Source: Pseudomonas sp. BSw22131
Lineage (GTDB): Bacteria > Pseudomonadota > Gammaproteobacteria > Pseudomonadales > Pseudomonadaceae
DNA: 64,000 bases
Direction: 5' to 3'
Assembly (NCBI RefSeq): GCF_026810445.1
Contig: NZ_CP113949.1
Coordinates: 2,356,001-2,420,000, forward strand
The notes beneath the pieces are model-generated. The model was not told the origin of the DNA. It saw only the letters and a list, made by a program, of their open reading frames with translations, and made no database searches. Shown here one piece after another: positions 44,538-56,800 of this stretch. Each line of letters starts with the position of its first letter. Position 1 is the stretch's first letter. A program made the translations under genes and the position numbers.

Positions 44538-46232
44538 ATGAAACTCATTCGTCTGGTCTTCCAGCAATACCGCTGGCCCCTCGCACTGGTCATGTTGCTG
44601 AGCGTCAGCAGCGGCCTGTTGAGCGTGGGCGTGATCGCCTTCGTCAACCAGCGCATGATCAGCGTGCACGAAGGCCTGGGCACCGCGCTCTGGCAGTTCG
44701 GCCTGATGCTGGCGCTACTGCTGTGCCTGGCGTCCGGCGCGCAATTGTCACTCACGGCACTGGGGCATCGTTTCGTCTACGGGCTGCGCCGGGTGATGGT
44801 CAAGCGGCTGCTGGACACCGACATCGAGCGCGTCGAAGCCATCGGCGGGGCGAAGATTTTTGCCAGCCTGTCCAGCGACATTCGAAGCGTGACCATGGCC
44901 TTTGTGCAATTGCCCGACCTGATCTACGGCTCGGTGCTGAGCGTGACGGCGTTCAGTTATCTGGCGTGGCTGTCGCCGTCGCTGTTCGCGACCACCGTGT
45001 GCTGGATGGGCTTCACGCTGGGCATCGGCTGGTTGTTGGTAGGTCGGCTCAACGCGCAGTTGCGACTGCTGCGCGAATCCGAAGACAAGCTCTACCAGAG
45101 CTACCAAGGGGTGATCGACGGCCGCAAGGAACTGACCCTCAATCGCGACCGGGCGCGGCGGCTGTTCGACGAAACCTTCGACGCCAGCGCACGCAAATAC
45201 CGCGACCACATTACCCTTGCGGACCGCTACCACGGCATCGCCAGCAACTGGGCAAACATCATGGTGCTGGGCACGATCGGCCTGGCGTTTTACCTTGCCA
45301 ATGGCCTTGGCTGGGCGCCGACCGAGGTTGCCGCGACCTACGCCCTGACCGTGTTGTTCATGCGCACGCCGCTGGTGCTGGCCGTCGCGGCGATTCCCGC
45401 GCAGATTGCCGGGCGTGTCGCGCTGGACAAGGTCGAATCCCTGGCCCTGGCCGAGCACCAGGAAAGTTTTGCCGTCGCGCCGAGCCACATTGCCGGGCAC
45501 TGGCAGACGCTGGAACTCCGAGATGTCGAGTACCACTATCCCGCGCAGCGCGATGAGCCAGGCTTCGATGTCGGCCCGGTCAACCTCACGCTCAAGCGGG
45601 GCGAGACGGTGTTTTTGATGGGCGGCAACGGCAGCGGCAAGTCGAGCCTGGCGCGCTTGCTCAGCGGGTTGTATCGACCGTCCGCTGGCGCGATTCTGAT
45701 CGACGGCCAGCTCATCACCTCAAAGGACTGGCCTGCCTATCGTCACTTGTTCGCCTCGGTGTTCACCGACTTCCACCTGTTCTCACAGCTGCTCGGACCC
45801 CAAGGGGAGACCAGCGAATCCACCCACACCGACCACTGGCTTGACCAGTTGCACATGCGCCACAAGGTGCGCATTGGCGACGGTCATCTGCTCGACACGC
45901 GCTTTTCCCAGGGGCAGCGCAAGCGTCTGGCATTGCTGCTGGCGCTGCTGGAAAAACGCGACATCTTGCTGCTGGACGAGTGGGCGGCAGATCAGGACCC
46001 GCTGTTTCGCCGGTTCTTCTACCGCGAGCTGTTGCCGATGTTCAAGCAGGCTGGGCTGACCGTGTTTGCCATCAGCCACGACGATCAATATTTCGACCTC
46101 GCCGACCGCCTGGTGAAGATGGAAGGCGGCCAGCTCAGTGAGCTACAAGGCGCGCGCCGCGACAACGCCAGCCGCGACGCTGTGGAAGAAATCGGCGGTG
46201 CGTATCAACCTCGTCCGACGGCGGTTTCATGA
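44538..46232 (+). CDS. PvdE-like cyclic peptide/siderophore ABC exporter
   Basis: 564 residues from ATG 44538 (GGAG upstream); the frame is open upstream but overlaps the sigma gene. Six TM helices in ~1-310 (RWPLALVMLLSVSSGLLSVGVIAFVNQRM at the start), then an ATPase domain: Walker A MGGNGSGKSSLARLL, signature FSQGQRKRLALLLALLEKRD, Walker B ILLLDEWAADQD, FAISHDD. This fits the cyclic-peptide exporter family (PvdE, SyrD), which moves siderophore precursors to the periplasm. It is located between the sigma factor and the monooxygenase, like PvdE in pyoverdine loci. Confidence 0.92.
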   Translation: MKLIRLVFQQYRWPLALVMLLSVSSGLLSVGVIAFVNQRMISVHEGLGTALWQFGLMLALLLCLASGAQLSLTALGHRFVYGLRRVMVKRLLDTDIERVEAIGGAKIFASLSSDIRSVTMAFVQLPDLIYGSVLSVTAFSYLAWLSPSLFATTVCWMGFTLGIGWLLVGRLNAQLRLLRESEDKLYQSYQGVIDGRKELTLNRDRARRLFDETFDASARKYRDHITLADRYHGIASNWANIMVLGTIGLAFYLANGLGWAPTEVAATYALTVLFMRTPLVLAVAAIPAQIAGRVALDKVESLALAEHQESFAVAPSHIAGHWQTLELRDVEYHYPAQRDEPGFDVGPVNLTLKRGETVFLMGGNGSGKSSLARLLSGLYRPSAGAILIDGQLITSKDWPAYRHLFASVFTDFHLFSQLLGPQGETSESTHTDHWLDQLHMRHKVRIGDGHLLDTRFSQGQRKRLALLLALLEKRDILLLDEWAADQDPLFRRFFYRELLPMFKQAGLTVFAISHDDQYFDLADRLVKMEGGQLSELQGARRDNASRDAVEEIGGAYQPRPTAVS

Positions 46233-46286
46233 ATTTTTCAAGTTTGAAGGCCAACGACTAAACAGCCGTCAGCCTCACCCGTCTTA

Positions 46287-46305
46287 GTAAATGAGAATCA
46301 CTATT
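46287..46305 (+). promoter_or_regulatory. Fur box with overlapping iron-starvation-like promoter
   Basis: GTAAATGAGAATCACTATT matches 14 of 19 positions of the Fur consensus. The same bases contain GTAAAT (46287-46292) followed 15 bases later by CGT (46308-46310), close to the PvdS promoter pattern TAAAT-N16/17-CGT. It lies ~100 bases upstream of the monooxygenase ATG and probably controls the biosynthetic operon. Confidence 0.75.
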
Positions 46306-46403
46306 AACGTCGTTGGGCGCCAGCGATCCTGCCCGGCCTGCAAGGCCACCTTCGATTGCGGCGCTTGATTACAACGGCACATTTTTCAAAACGAGAGGCA
46401 AGC

Positions 46404-47765
46404 ATGGAACTCGTCTACGACTACATCGGCATCGGTTTCGGCCCGTCGAACCTGGCACTGGCCATCGCCACGCAAGAGCACGCGGCGGCCAACGGTCAGG
46501 CGCCTCAGGTGTGTTTCCTCGAAAAGAAGCCGGCTTTCAACTGGCACGAAGGCATGCTGATCGACGGTTCCACCATGCAGATTTCCTTTCTCAAGGACCT
46601 GGTGACGCTGCGCAATCCCGCCAGCCGTTTCAGCTTCATCAACTACCTCAATGAGCGCGGTCGCCTGCAGGACTTTATCAACCTGAAGACCTTCTTCCCG
46701 ACACGTGAGGAATACACCGATTACCTGACCTGGGCTGCTTCGCATTTCGCCGATCAGACGCATTACGGCGAAGACGTGATTGCGGTCGAGCCGTTCTATC
46801 ACGACGGTCGTTTCGTTGCGGTGGACGTGCTGTCTCGCGGGGCGGACGGCGCTGTATCCCGGCGTCGGGCGCGCAATCTGGTGTTCGGCATCGGCGGCAT
46901 ACCGACCGTTCCTGCGCCGTTTGAAGGGGTCAAGGATTCCCGCGTTCTGCACTCATCGCGCTATCGCGGCGGCATCGAAAGCGTGCTGGGCAGTTTTGCG
47001 GGCGTGCGTGGTTCGGCTCCGGTGAAAGTCGCGGTTGTCGGCGGCGGCCAGAGCGCGGCAGAAATATTCGAAGACCTGGCCAGCCGCTTCGACCATGTCG
47101 ACGCGACGCTGGTGATTCGCGGCACCGCGCTCAAGCCTTCGGATGACAGCCCCTTCGTCAATCAGATCTTCAACCCGTCGTTCACCGACACCATTTTCAA
47201 TCACAGCGAAGAGCGCCGCGACGCGTTGTTCAACGAGTTCCGCAACACCAACTATTCAGTGGTCGACACCGACCTGATCGAGTCGATCTTTCAGCGCCTG
47301 TATCACCAGAAAGTACGCGGCGAAGTGCGCCATCAACTGCTGACCAACCGTGAAGTGGTGCATGCCGAAATAGGCGACGCCGGCATCGAATTGTTCCTGC
47401 GCGACGCCATCAATGACCGTACCGACAGTGAGCATTTCGACGTGGTGGTGCTGGCGACCGGTTACCGCCGTGATTACCACCGCCAGCTGCTGGCCGGTCT
47501 CGAAGACTGCATCGACGGCGCGGCCGTGGACCGTCAATACCGACTGCCCATGCGTCCCGGCAGCGAGGCCAGGGTGTTTTTGCAGGGCTGTTGCGAAGAC
47601 AGCCATGGCTTGAGCGACACCTTGTTGTCGGTCCTGGCGATCCGCTCGCAGGAGGTCGTCGAGTCGATCTTTGCCGACTACGCGCAGCCTTGCTCCAGTC
47701 GGCCCGCCACAGTCGCTTCAGTGCCGGAGCTGCGCAGCGCCGCACCCCTGAAACTGGCGCGCTGA
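46404..47765 (+). CDS. L-ornithine N5-monooxygenase (PvdA-like)
   Basis: 453 residues from ATG 46404 with GAGAGG upstream. FAD site YIGIGFGPSNLALAIAT, FLEKKPAFNWHEGMLIDG, MQISFLKDLVTLRNPASRFSFINYL (substrate region), NADPH site VAVVGGGQSAAEIFEDLA, and the C-terminal VVVLATGYRRDY. It hydroxylates the side-chain amine of ornithine to make the hydroxamate precursor in siderophores. First gene of the biosynthetic operon after the Fur box; shows that the final product should contain at least one N5-hydroxyornithine. Confidence 0.95.
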   Translation: MELVYDYIGIGFGPSNLALAIATQEHAAANGQAPQVCFLEKKPAFNWHEGMLIDGSTMQISFLKDLVTLRNPASRFSFINYLNERGRLQDFINLKTFFPTREEYTDYLTWAASHFADQTHYGEDVIAVEPFYHDGRFVAVDVLSRGADGAVSRRRARNLVFGIGGIPTVPAPFEGVKDSRVLHSSRYRGGIESVLGSFAGVRGSAPVKVAVVGGGQSAAEIFEDLASRFDHVDATLVIRGTALKPSDDSPFVNQIFNPSFTDTIFNHSEERRDALFNEFRNTNYSVVDTDLIESIFQRLYHQKVRGEVRHQLLTNREVVHAEIGDAGIELFLRDAINDRTDSEHFDVVVLATGYRRDYHRQLLAGLEDCIDGAAVDRQYRLPMRPGSEARVFLQGCCEDSHGLSDTLLSVLAIRSQEVVESIFADYAQPCSSRPATVASVPELRSAAPLKLAR

Positions 47766-47879
47766 CCGCCGCACCTCCAACCCGGTGGCTCACGCAGCCA
47801 CCTGACTTTCCTCACAACGTTGTGGGCCGAGCCGTGATGGCCGCCTGCGGGTTGAGCTTTGCCCGAAAAAAGGTGACAC

Positions 47880-50800
47880 ATGAAATCCATACGAGATCAG
47901 GCCGCGCATTTTCCCGAACTGGTGGGCTTTTATGCGCAGCGCCAGCCGGACCGGATTGCCCTTCGACACATCATTTCCGAAGACCAGGCCCCGCTGCTGA
48001 CCACCTACGCCGCGCTGGATCAACAGGCGCGTTCGGTGGCCGGTTTTCTGCAACATCACCTGGGCGCTGGCCCGGGTGAATGCCGCGGCGAGCGTTGCGT
48101 GCTGATCCTGCCGACCGGCGCCGACTACGCAGCCGCTTTCCTGGGTTGCCTGTATGCCAATGTCATCGCGGTTCCGGCGTTCGCCCCCGAATACAACCGC
48201 CAGACCCACCTGGACCGACTCACTGGCATCCTGCGTGATGCCACGCCGCGTGTGGTGCTCGGGCGTCGTGAAGACCTCGACAAATACCAGCAACAGCTGC
48301 GGCCGTTCATGCCGGCAGGCGGGCAATTAATCGCCATCGAAGACATTCACAACGGCTGGCTGACGTCCTGCCAGCCGTCGATCATCGACACTTCATCGGT
48401 CGCCTTTTTGCAGTACACCTCTGGCTCCACCAGCGCACCCAAAGGCGTGATGGTCTCCCACGACAACCTCATGGCCAATGAAGTGGCCATGGCCCGGCAC
48501 TTCATCACTGACGCGCCTTCGGAGAGCTGGGTCAGTTGGCTGCCGCTTTACCACGACATGGGCCTGATGTGCGGCCTGCTGTTGCCGTTGTATTACGGCG
48601 GCACGCTGACGCTGATGTCGCCCAACTACTTTCTGGGGCGCCCGGCGCGCTGGCTGGAGGCGATCACTGAATACGGCGGCACGTTCTCCGGCGGGCCTGA
48701 CTTTGCCTATCGTCTGTGCGTTGAGCGCATCAAGCCCAACGCACTGGGCAGCCTCAAGCTCGACACCTGGAGCCTGGCGTTTTCCGGGTCCGAGCCGATC
48801 CGGCTGGACACCCTGGACGCGTTTTGTGAGCGCTTCGGCGCCGCAGGCTTCAAGCAGCGCGCGCTGACCCCCAGCTACGGACTGGCCGAGGCAACGCTGT
48901 ATGTCAGCGCTGCCGACCGGCAAAAGCCTTTCGGAATCCACCGCTTCGACGCCAACCAACTGGCAGCGGGCGACGCCGACGTGGCCAATCTGGTCAGCCA
49001 GGCAAACGGCAGCCGGTTGCCGGGCTGTGGCTGGTGCCGCCCCGATCACGCCCTGAGAATCGTCGACCCTGCGACCTTGCAGCCGCTGGCGCCGGGGCAG
49101 GTGGGGGAAATCTGGATCGCCGGCCCCAGCGTCGCCCAAGGCTATTGGCAGAATGCCGAAGCCACGGCGCAGACGTTCGTCGAGCGCGATGGCCAACGCT
49201 GGTTGCGCAGCGGTGATTTGGGGATTGAGCGCGACGGCGAACTCTTCATCACCGGCCGCGTGAAGGACTTGATCATCCTCAACGGCCAGAACCTATACCC
49301 GCAGGACATTGAAGAGTCGCTGGAGAAACGCGTCGAACTGCTGCGCCGTGGGCGTATCGCGGCGTTTGCAATGAACGATGCCGACGGCAGCGAAGGCATC
49401 GGCCTGGCGCTGGAAATCAGCCGCAACGTGCGCCGCCTGATGAAGCCGCAGATGATCTGCGACGCCGTGCGTGACGCGGTTTCCGACGTGTTCATGGTCG
49501 CCCCCAGGCTCATCGTCCTGCTGGAGCCCGGCGCCTTGCCGCGCACCACCAGCGGCAAACTGCAGCGCTCGGCCTGTCGGTCGGGTTGGCAAAACGGCAC
49601 CCTCGACAGTTTCGCCGTCTGGCAGAACGGGCGTTTGCTCGATGCCGCTCACACCGCCGCCCACACCGGATCGCAGCCCGCAACGACCACACCGTTGCGG
49701 GCAGAGGTGGTTGCGGCCTGGCAAGAGGTGCTGGGCGCGAGCGATCTGGCCGCCCACGACCACTTTTTCGCCCGTGGCGGTGATTCAGTCGGCGCCGTGC
49801 AAGTGCTGTCCCGGCTCAATGCCGCGTTGGGCCTGAACCTGCAACCGGCGCACCTGTTCGAGCAGCCGTTACTGGGGGATTTCAGCGCCCTTGTCGCCGG
49901 GCAATCCCCTGGTGAAATGGCTGTTCAGCCGGTGCTGCGGGTCAATCGAGATGCGCCGCTGATGCAATCGTTCGCTCAGCAACGCCTGTGGTTTCTGGCG
50001 CAGCTGGAACCTGACAGCAGCGCCTACCATTTATGCGGGCAACTCACCCTCACTGGCACCGTGGACGATGCCGCGTTGCAGCGCAGTTTCGATGACCTCG
50101 CCGCGCGCCACGAAAGCCTGCGCACCACCTTTGCCGTGGGTGCCGACGAGGCGCTGGTGCAATGCGTGCACCCGGCGCGTGCCGTCAACATTGAGCGCCA
50201 TGACCTCAGCCTGAATGCACAACCGCTTGAAGCCCTGGACGCGTTGGCGAAAGCGGCGGTCGAGCAACCGATGGACTTGCAGACCGGGCCATTGTGGCGT
50301 GTGCTGAACGTGCGCCTGGCGCCGGACCGTCAGCAACTGGTGTTGGTGCTGCATCACATCATTGCCGATGGCTGGTCGGTGCAGGTGTTGCTCAAAGACC
50401 TGACCGCGCTGTACACCGCCCACGCGCAGCATCGCGTGCCGGACCTGGCGCCGTTGCCGGTGCAGTACGCTGACTTCTCGGCCTGGCAACGCGCACGGCT
50501 GGCCAGTGGGGAAGGCGAGCGTCAACTCAACTACTGGCGTGAACGCCTGGGCGACACGCAGCCCGTGCTCACGTTGCCCGGCGATCGTCCGCGCCCGGCG
50601 CAGCAAAGCCACCGGGGTGCGCGTTATGCGCTTGCGTTCGACACCGCGCTCAGCCAGCAACTGCGTAGCCTGGCGACCGCCCATGGCGCAACGTTGTTCA
50701 TGGTCATGCTCGCGGCCTACAAAACCCTGCTTCAGCGCTACAGCAGCCAGACGGATATGCGCGTCGGCGTGCCGGTGGCGGGGCGTACCTGCACCGAGGC

Positions 50801-53800
50801 AGAAGGCCTGATCGGGCTGTTCGTCAACACGCTGGTGCTGCGCACTGACGTCTCGCCGCAACAGTCGTTCGTCTCGCTGTTACAGGCGGTGAGGCACAAC
50901 GCACTCGGTGCGCAGAGCCATCAGGATCTGCCGTTCGAGCAATTGGTGGAAGCACTGGGCGTTACCCGCGACCTCAGCCACAACCCGCTGTGCCAGGTCA
51001 AATTCACCCAGCAGTTCGTGTTGCCTCAAGGGCTGGAGCTGGGGGATGTGACGCTGGACGTCAGCCAGCTGGATGACTACTCGGCGCACTTCGATCTGGG
51101 CCTGGACATCACCGACACGCCCGAGGGCATACAGGCGGTCTTTACCTACGCGTGCGACCTGTTCGATGAGCCACGGATCGCCGGCATGGCGGCCGACCTG
51201 CTGCGCATTTGCGCGCAGGTCACTGCGCAACCGACGACCTTGCTGGCCGAGGTGCAACTGTCTGCGGCGACGTCGGTGGTGCAGGCTGAATCGGCTGATT
51301 TTGCGGGTAGCGACGTGCTCGCGCTGTGGGATCAACGCGTCGTCGCAGCGCCCGGTGATCTCGCGGTGCAGCACGAAACCGAGCGCCGTGATTTTGCCTG
51401 GTTCGACGCCCAGGCCAGGCGCCTGGCGCAGCATCTCAAGCAGGCCGGTGTGGGCGTCGAGAGCCGCGTCGGCGTTGCGCTGGAGCGCTCCGTCGAGTTC
51501 GTCGTCGCGCTGCTGGCCGTCCTTAAAAGCGGCGCAGCGTATGTGCCGCTGGACCCTAAATGGCCCGCCGAGCGTCAGGGTTTTGTCCTGGCGGACAGCG
51601 GCGCACGCTGGTTGATCAGCGACGCTGCGGCGCCTGCCGAATTTGCCGGTGAACGAATCGCCATGGATGCCGATGCAGCCTGGCACTCACAGCCGGCCAC
51701 ACCGCTCGATGTGCGGGTGCATCCGCAGCAGGCGGCGTACCTGATCTACACCTCCGGCACCAGCGGCACGCCCAAGGGGGTGGTGATCAGTCACGGCGCG
51801 CTGGCGGACTATGTGCAGGGTTTGCTGCACCGGCTTGATCTGGCGCCCGGCGCGAGCATGGCGATGGTCTCCACGGTCGGTGCCGATCTGGGCCACACCG
51901 TGTTGTTCGGCGCCTTGTGCTCCGGCCGTGCGTTACACGTGATCGCGGCTGAACGCGCCACGGACGCCGACCGTTTCGCTGCGTATATGGCCGAGCACCG
52001 CGTCGCTGTGCTGAAAATCGTGCCGACGCATTTGAGCGGTCTGCTGCAAGCCGCGGCTGCGGCGGATGTCTTGCCAGAGCAGGCGCTGATTCTGGGCGGC
52101 GATGCCCTGCCGTGGGAACTGGTGGCGCAGGTCAATCGTCTCAAGCCCGGCTGCCGGATGATCAACCACTACGGCCCGACCGAAACCACCGTTGGCGTGC
52201 TGATCCACGAATTGAGCGGGCTCACGCCCCAAGGTGACAGCGTGCCCGTGGGCCAGCCGTTGCCGAACGCCGCTGCGCTGATTCTCAATGAACGCCTGGA
52301 GCCAGTGGTGCAGGGCGACATCGGCGAGCTGTATATCGGCGGGCCGGGCCTGGCTCGGGGTTATCACGACCGGCCGGGCATGACGGCAGCGGTATTTCTG
52401 CCTGATCTGCGCCATCCGGGACAACGCCTGTACCGCACTGGCGACCATGCGCAGCTTTTGGCAAACGGGCAGATCCAGTTTCTCGGCCGCGCCGACGATC
52501 AGGTCAAGATTCGCGGCTATCGCGTGGCCCTGGGTGAAATCGCCCAACGCCTGCGCCAGCTCGACGGCGTGCGCGATGCGTACGTGCGGGTCGATGACCG
52601 CGGGCAACTCATTGCCTACGCGCTGCAAGGCAAAGGGCTGACGCTGACCGACGAATCCCTGCGCACGGCGTTGGCCGCTTGCCTGCCGGATTACATGGTG
52701 CCCGCGCACATCGTTGTGCTGGATGCCTTCCCGCTGACGGCCAACGGCAAGCTCGACCACGCTGCATTACCTGCGCCGCAACTGACCACGCAGACCTTCG
52801 AAGCCCCCCATGAAGGTGTCGAGGCGTCACTGGCGGCGCTCTGGGCAACGGCCCTGAACATCGAGTCGGTGGGCCGCCACGACAACTTCTTCACCCTGGG
52901 CGGCGACTCGATCCTGAGCCTGCAAATCATCGCCCGCGCCCGCCGTCAGGGCATTCGCCTGACGCCCAAGCAACTGTTCGAAAAGCAGACCATCGCTGAA
53001 CTCGCGCAAGTGGCGGTACTGGCCGAAGCCAAACCGGCAGCAGTCAGTGCGCCAGTGCCGCTGGCCACCCAGGACTTTGCCCTGACACCGATTCAGGCGC
53101 GCTTCTTCGCCCAGCCCGTGGCGCAGCGTAGCCACTGGAACCAGTCGCTGCTGCTTGAGTTGCCGCAGGCCCTCGACAACGCGCTGCTGCAACGGGCCTT
53201 CGACGTGTTGCTGACCCAGCACGACAGCCTGCGGTTGAGTTTCCACCAGGCGCAAGACGGCCAGTGGCAGCAGCGTTATCGCGAGAACGAGAGCGCCGAG
53301 CGTGTGATGTGGAATTGCGAAATCGCTCGTGCAGAAGACATGCAGCGGCTGTGCGAAGACGCCCAGCGCAGCCTCAATATCGAACACGGCCCTTTGCTGC
53401 GCGTGGTCCATGGGCGTTTGCCGTCTGGCGAAGGGCGCATGCTGCTGGCGATTCATCACCTTGCCGTGGACGGCGTGTCGTGGCGCATCCTGCTCGAAGA
53501 CCTGCAACACATTTACAGCCAGCTTGCCGCCGGCCAACCGCTGACGCTGGCCGACAAAACCGCGAGCTTCCAGGCGTGGTCCGAGGCCTTGCAGGGCGTG
53601 GCGAGCAGCCCGCAACTGCAGGCGCAGTTGCCGCATTGGCAAGCGCTGACTGCGGTCGACGCTTGCTTGCCAGGCGACCGCACAATTGAAAGCCGGGTCG
53701 GCGACGCCGAACAGGTCAGCCTGGTGTTCGACGCTGGCATCACCCGGCAATTGCTGGTGGAGGCGCCAGCGGCGTATCGCACCCGCATCGATGACCTGTT

Positions 53801-56800
53801 GCTGGCAGCGCTCGCGCAATCGCTGGCGCAATGGACCGGGCGCCGTCGTCATGTCATCAGCCTTGAAGGGCATGGGCGCGAGCACACCGTCGAGCAAGGC
53901 AGCGACGTGCTGGACCTGAGCCGCAGCGTCGGTTGGTTCACCAGCCTTTACCCGTTGGCGCTGGATGCGGGCGAAGGGCTGGTCTCGACTCTCAAGACAG
54001 TCAAGGAAGCCGTGCGTGCCGTGCCGGGGAAAGGCCTGGGGTACGGCGTGCTCAAGTATCTGGCCGGCGCAGATTTGCCGGAACTGGTGGGGCAGGGCAT
54101 CACCTTTAACTACCTCGGGCGGTTTGATGATGCCAAGGGCGCGTTGTTTGCCTTGTCTGGCGAGACCCCGACGGCCCTGCGCGATCCGCAAGGGCCGCTG
54201 GCCAATGCCCTGGCCATCGACGGTCGGGTACGCGGCGGGCAGTTGAGCCTGGAGTGGACGTTCAGCTCCCGGCGTTTCGACCGCAACAGCATTGAGCGGC
54301 TGGTGGCCCTGTATCGCGAGAGCTTGTGCGCGCTGATCGAACACTGCGCCCAGGAGCAGCATGCTGGCATCACGCCGTCGGATTTCCCGCTGGCCGGGCT
54401 GACGCAGGCTCAACTGGACGACTTGCCGGTCCCTGCGCGGGAGATCGAGGACATCCTGCCGCTGGCGCCCATGCAGCAAGGCATTTTGCTGCACAGCCTG
54501 CTGGAGCGCGGCAATGGCATCTACCTCATGCAGGACCAGTACGCGGTGGCCAGCGAGGTCGATTTCGAGGGCTTCAAGTTCGCCTGGCAGCAGGTGGTGC
54601 AGCGCCACCCGGCCCTGCGCACGGCCTTCCATGGACTGGAAAGCGGCGTGCAGCGCCAGATCGTAATGCGCCGCGTGCCGTCGGTGGCGCAACTGATCGA
54701 CCTCAGCCATTTGTCCCGCGCCGCTGGCGAGGCCGAACTGGACACGCTGCTCAGCGCCGAGCGTGAGCAAGGTTTCGATTTCGCTCGGGCGCCGCTGTTG
54801 CGGCTGCGCCTGGTGAAGTTTGGCGACGCGGATTTCCGCATCGTCCAGAGCCACCACCATGCGTTGATCGACGCCTGGTGCCGTGGGCTGATGCTGACCG
54901 AGTTTTTCGGTCATTACCGCGCCTTCCTTGGAGGTCGCAGCCTGAGCCTGCCACCTGCGCGGCCTTACCGGGACTTCATCGGATGGCTGGCCGAACAGGA
55001 CGAAGCGGTGAGTCGCGACTATTGGCGCAACGCGCTGGCCAGCTTTACCGACGTCACGCCGTTGCCGTATCGCCACAGCCCGCAGGGCGAGCCGCAGATG
55101 CTCGACGTCACGCTGGCGCTGGGCGACGCTCACACTGCACGGCTGGCCGACACCGCGCGGCAGCACCGGCTGACGACCAACACGTTTGTGCAGGCCGCCT
55201 GGGCCTTACTGCTGATGCGTCATGCCGACCGTGACGACGTGCTGTTCGGCGTCACGGTGGCTGGGCGTCCTACCGAGCTGGAAGGCATCGAAGGCGCGCT
55301 GGGGCTGTTCATCAACACCTTGCCGTTGCGCCTCAAAAAGCCGGCCGCCGGGGCGCCTGCGCTGGACTTGCTGAACGCCCTGCAAGCACAGAACGCTGAC
55401 ATGCGTCAGCACGAACACCTGTCACTGGCCGACATTCAACTGCTGGCCGACACGCCACGGGGTCAACCGCTGTTCGACAGCCTGTTCGTGTTTGAAAACG
55501 TACCGTTGGGCGCTGACGTGCAGCAGGCCGTGAGCGATTACCGGATCACGCCGCTGGCCAACCGCACCCACACCAACTACCCGCTGACCGTGGTGTTGCT
55601 GCCGGGGCCATCGTTGCAATTGCAGTTGACCTACGACACCCGGCATTTCACCCACGCGGACATGCACAGTCTGGTCACGCAGTTCCGCCGCGTGCTGGTG
55701 CAACTGATCGACAACCCCGAGCAACCGCTTGCCGACCTGCAACTGCTGACCGGCGATGAGTGTGACGGTTTGCAGCTGCTCGGGCAGGGCGACGCGCAGC
55801 CGCACTGGTTCGGCATCAGTTATCTGGAGCGTTTCGAGGCTCGGGTGCAGGCGCATCCATTGCTGGAAGTGGCGCGCTGTCAGGGCCAGAGCCTGACGTA
55901 TGGCGAACTCAATCGTGACGCCAACTGCATCGGCCACGGCTTGATCGCGGCGGGTGTGCAGGGCGATGACGTGGTGGCGCTGTATGCCCCGCGAGGCCTG
56001 CCGTTGCTGAGCATGATGATCGGCGCCTTCAAGGCCGGCGCGGCGTACCTGGCGCTGGATGATCGTCACCCGGCCGGCCGCAGTGCGCGCATGCTCGGCA
56101 GCAGCGCGGCGCCGGTGTTGCTGACGCCGCGCGATTGTCTGGCCCAGGTGCAGGCGATTCTGGTCGAGGCGGATGTCGCGCCCCGGCTGCTCATTCTTGA
56201 GGACCTGCTCGCACAGGGCAGCGACCACAATCCCGGCCGCTATGCGAGCGCCGAGCAACTGGCGTACGTGATCTACACCTCAGGCTCCACCGGCGAGCCA
56301 AAAGGGGTGATGGTCAACCAGCGCGGCATGCTCAACAACCAGATGTCCAAGCTGCCTTACCTGCGGCTGGGCGAGGGCGATGTGATCGCCCAGACCGCCG
56401 CCACCGGGTTTGATATTTCGGTGTGGCAATTCCTCACGGCGCCGCTGTTTGGCGGGCGTGTTGAAATCCTGCCGGACAGCGTGGTGCACGATCCCCAGCG
56501 ATTGCTCGAAGAAGTCGTGGCTAATCAGGTCAGCGTGCTCGAATGCGTGCCCGCGGTGATCGACGGCATGCTGGCGGTCGCACGGCACAACCTCAGCGGT
56601 TTGCGCTGGCTGTTGCCGACCGGTGAGGCGCTGACGGTCGATCTGGCAACACGCTGGTTTGCCCGCTACCCCAACGTGCCGCTGGTCAATGCCTACGGCC
56701 CGGCCGAGTGCGCCGATGACGTCGCGCTGCACACCCTGACCGGCGCACCCGCGACCAAAGCGTCACTGCCGATTGGTCGCCCGACCGACAACAACCGTCT

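Noticed and set aside
52827..55166. 779-codon minus-strand frame inside NRPS 1
   Set aside because: Antisense to continuous E and C domain sequence with all motifs; composition (Gln/His/Arg-rich) is typical of a reverse shadow.
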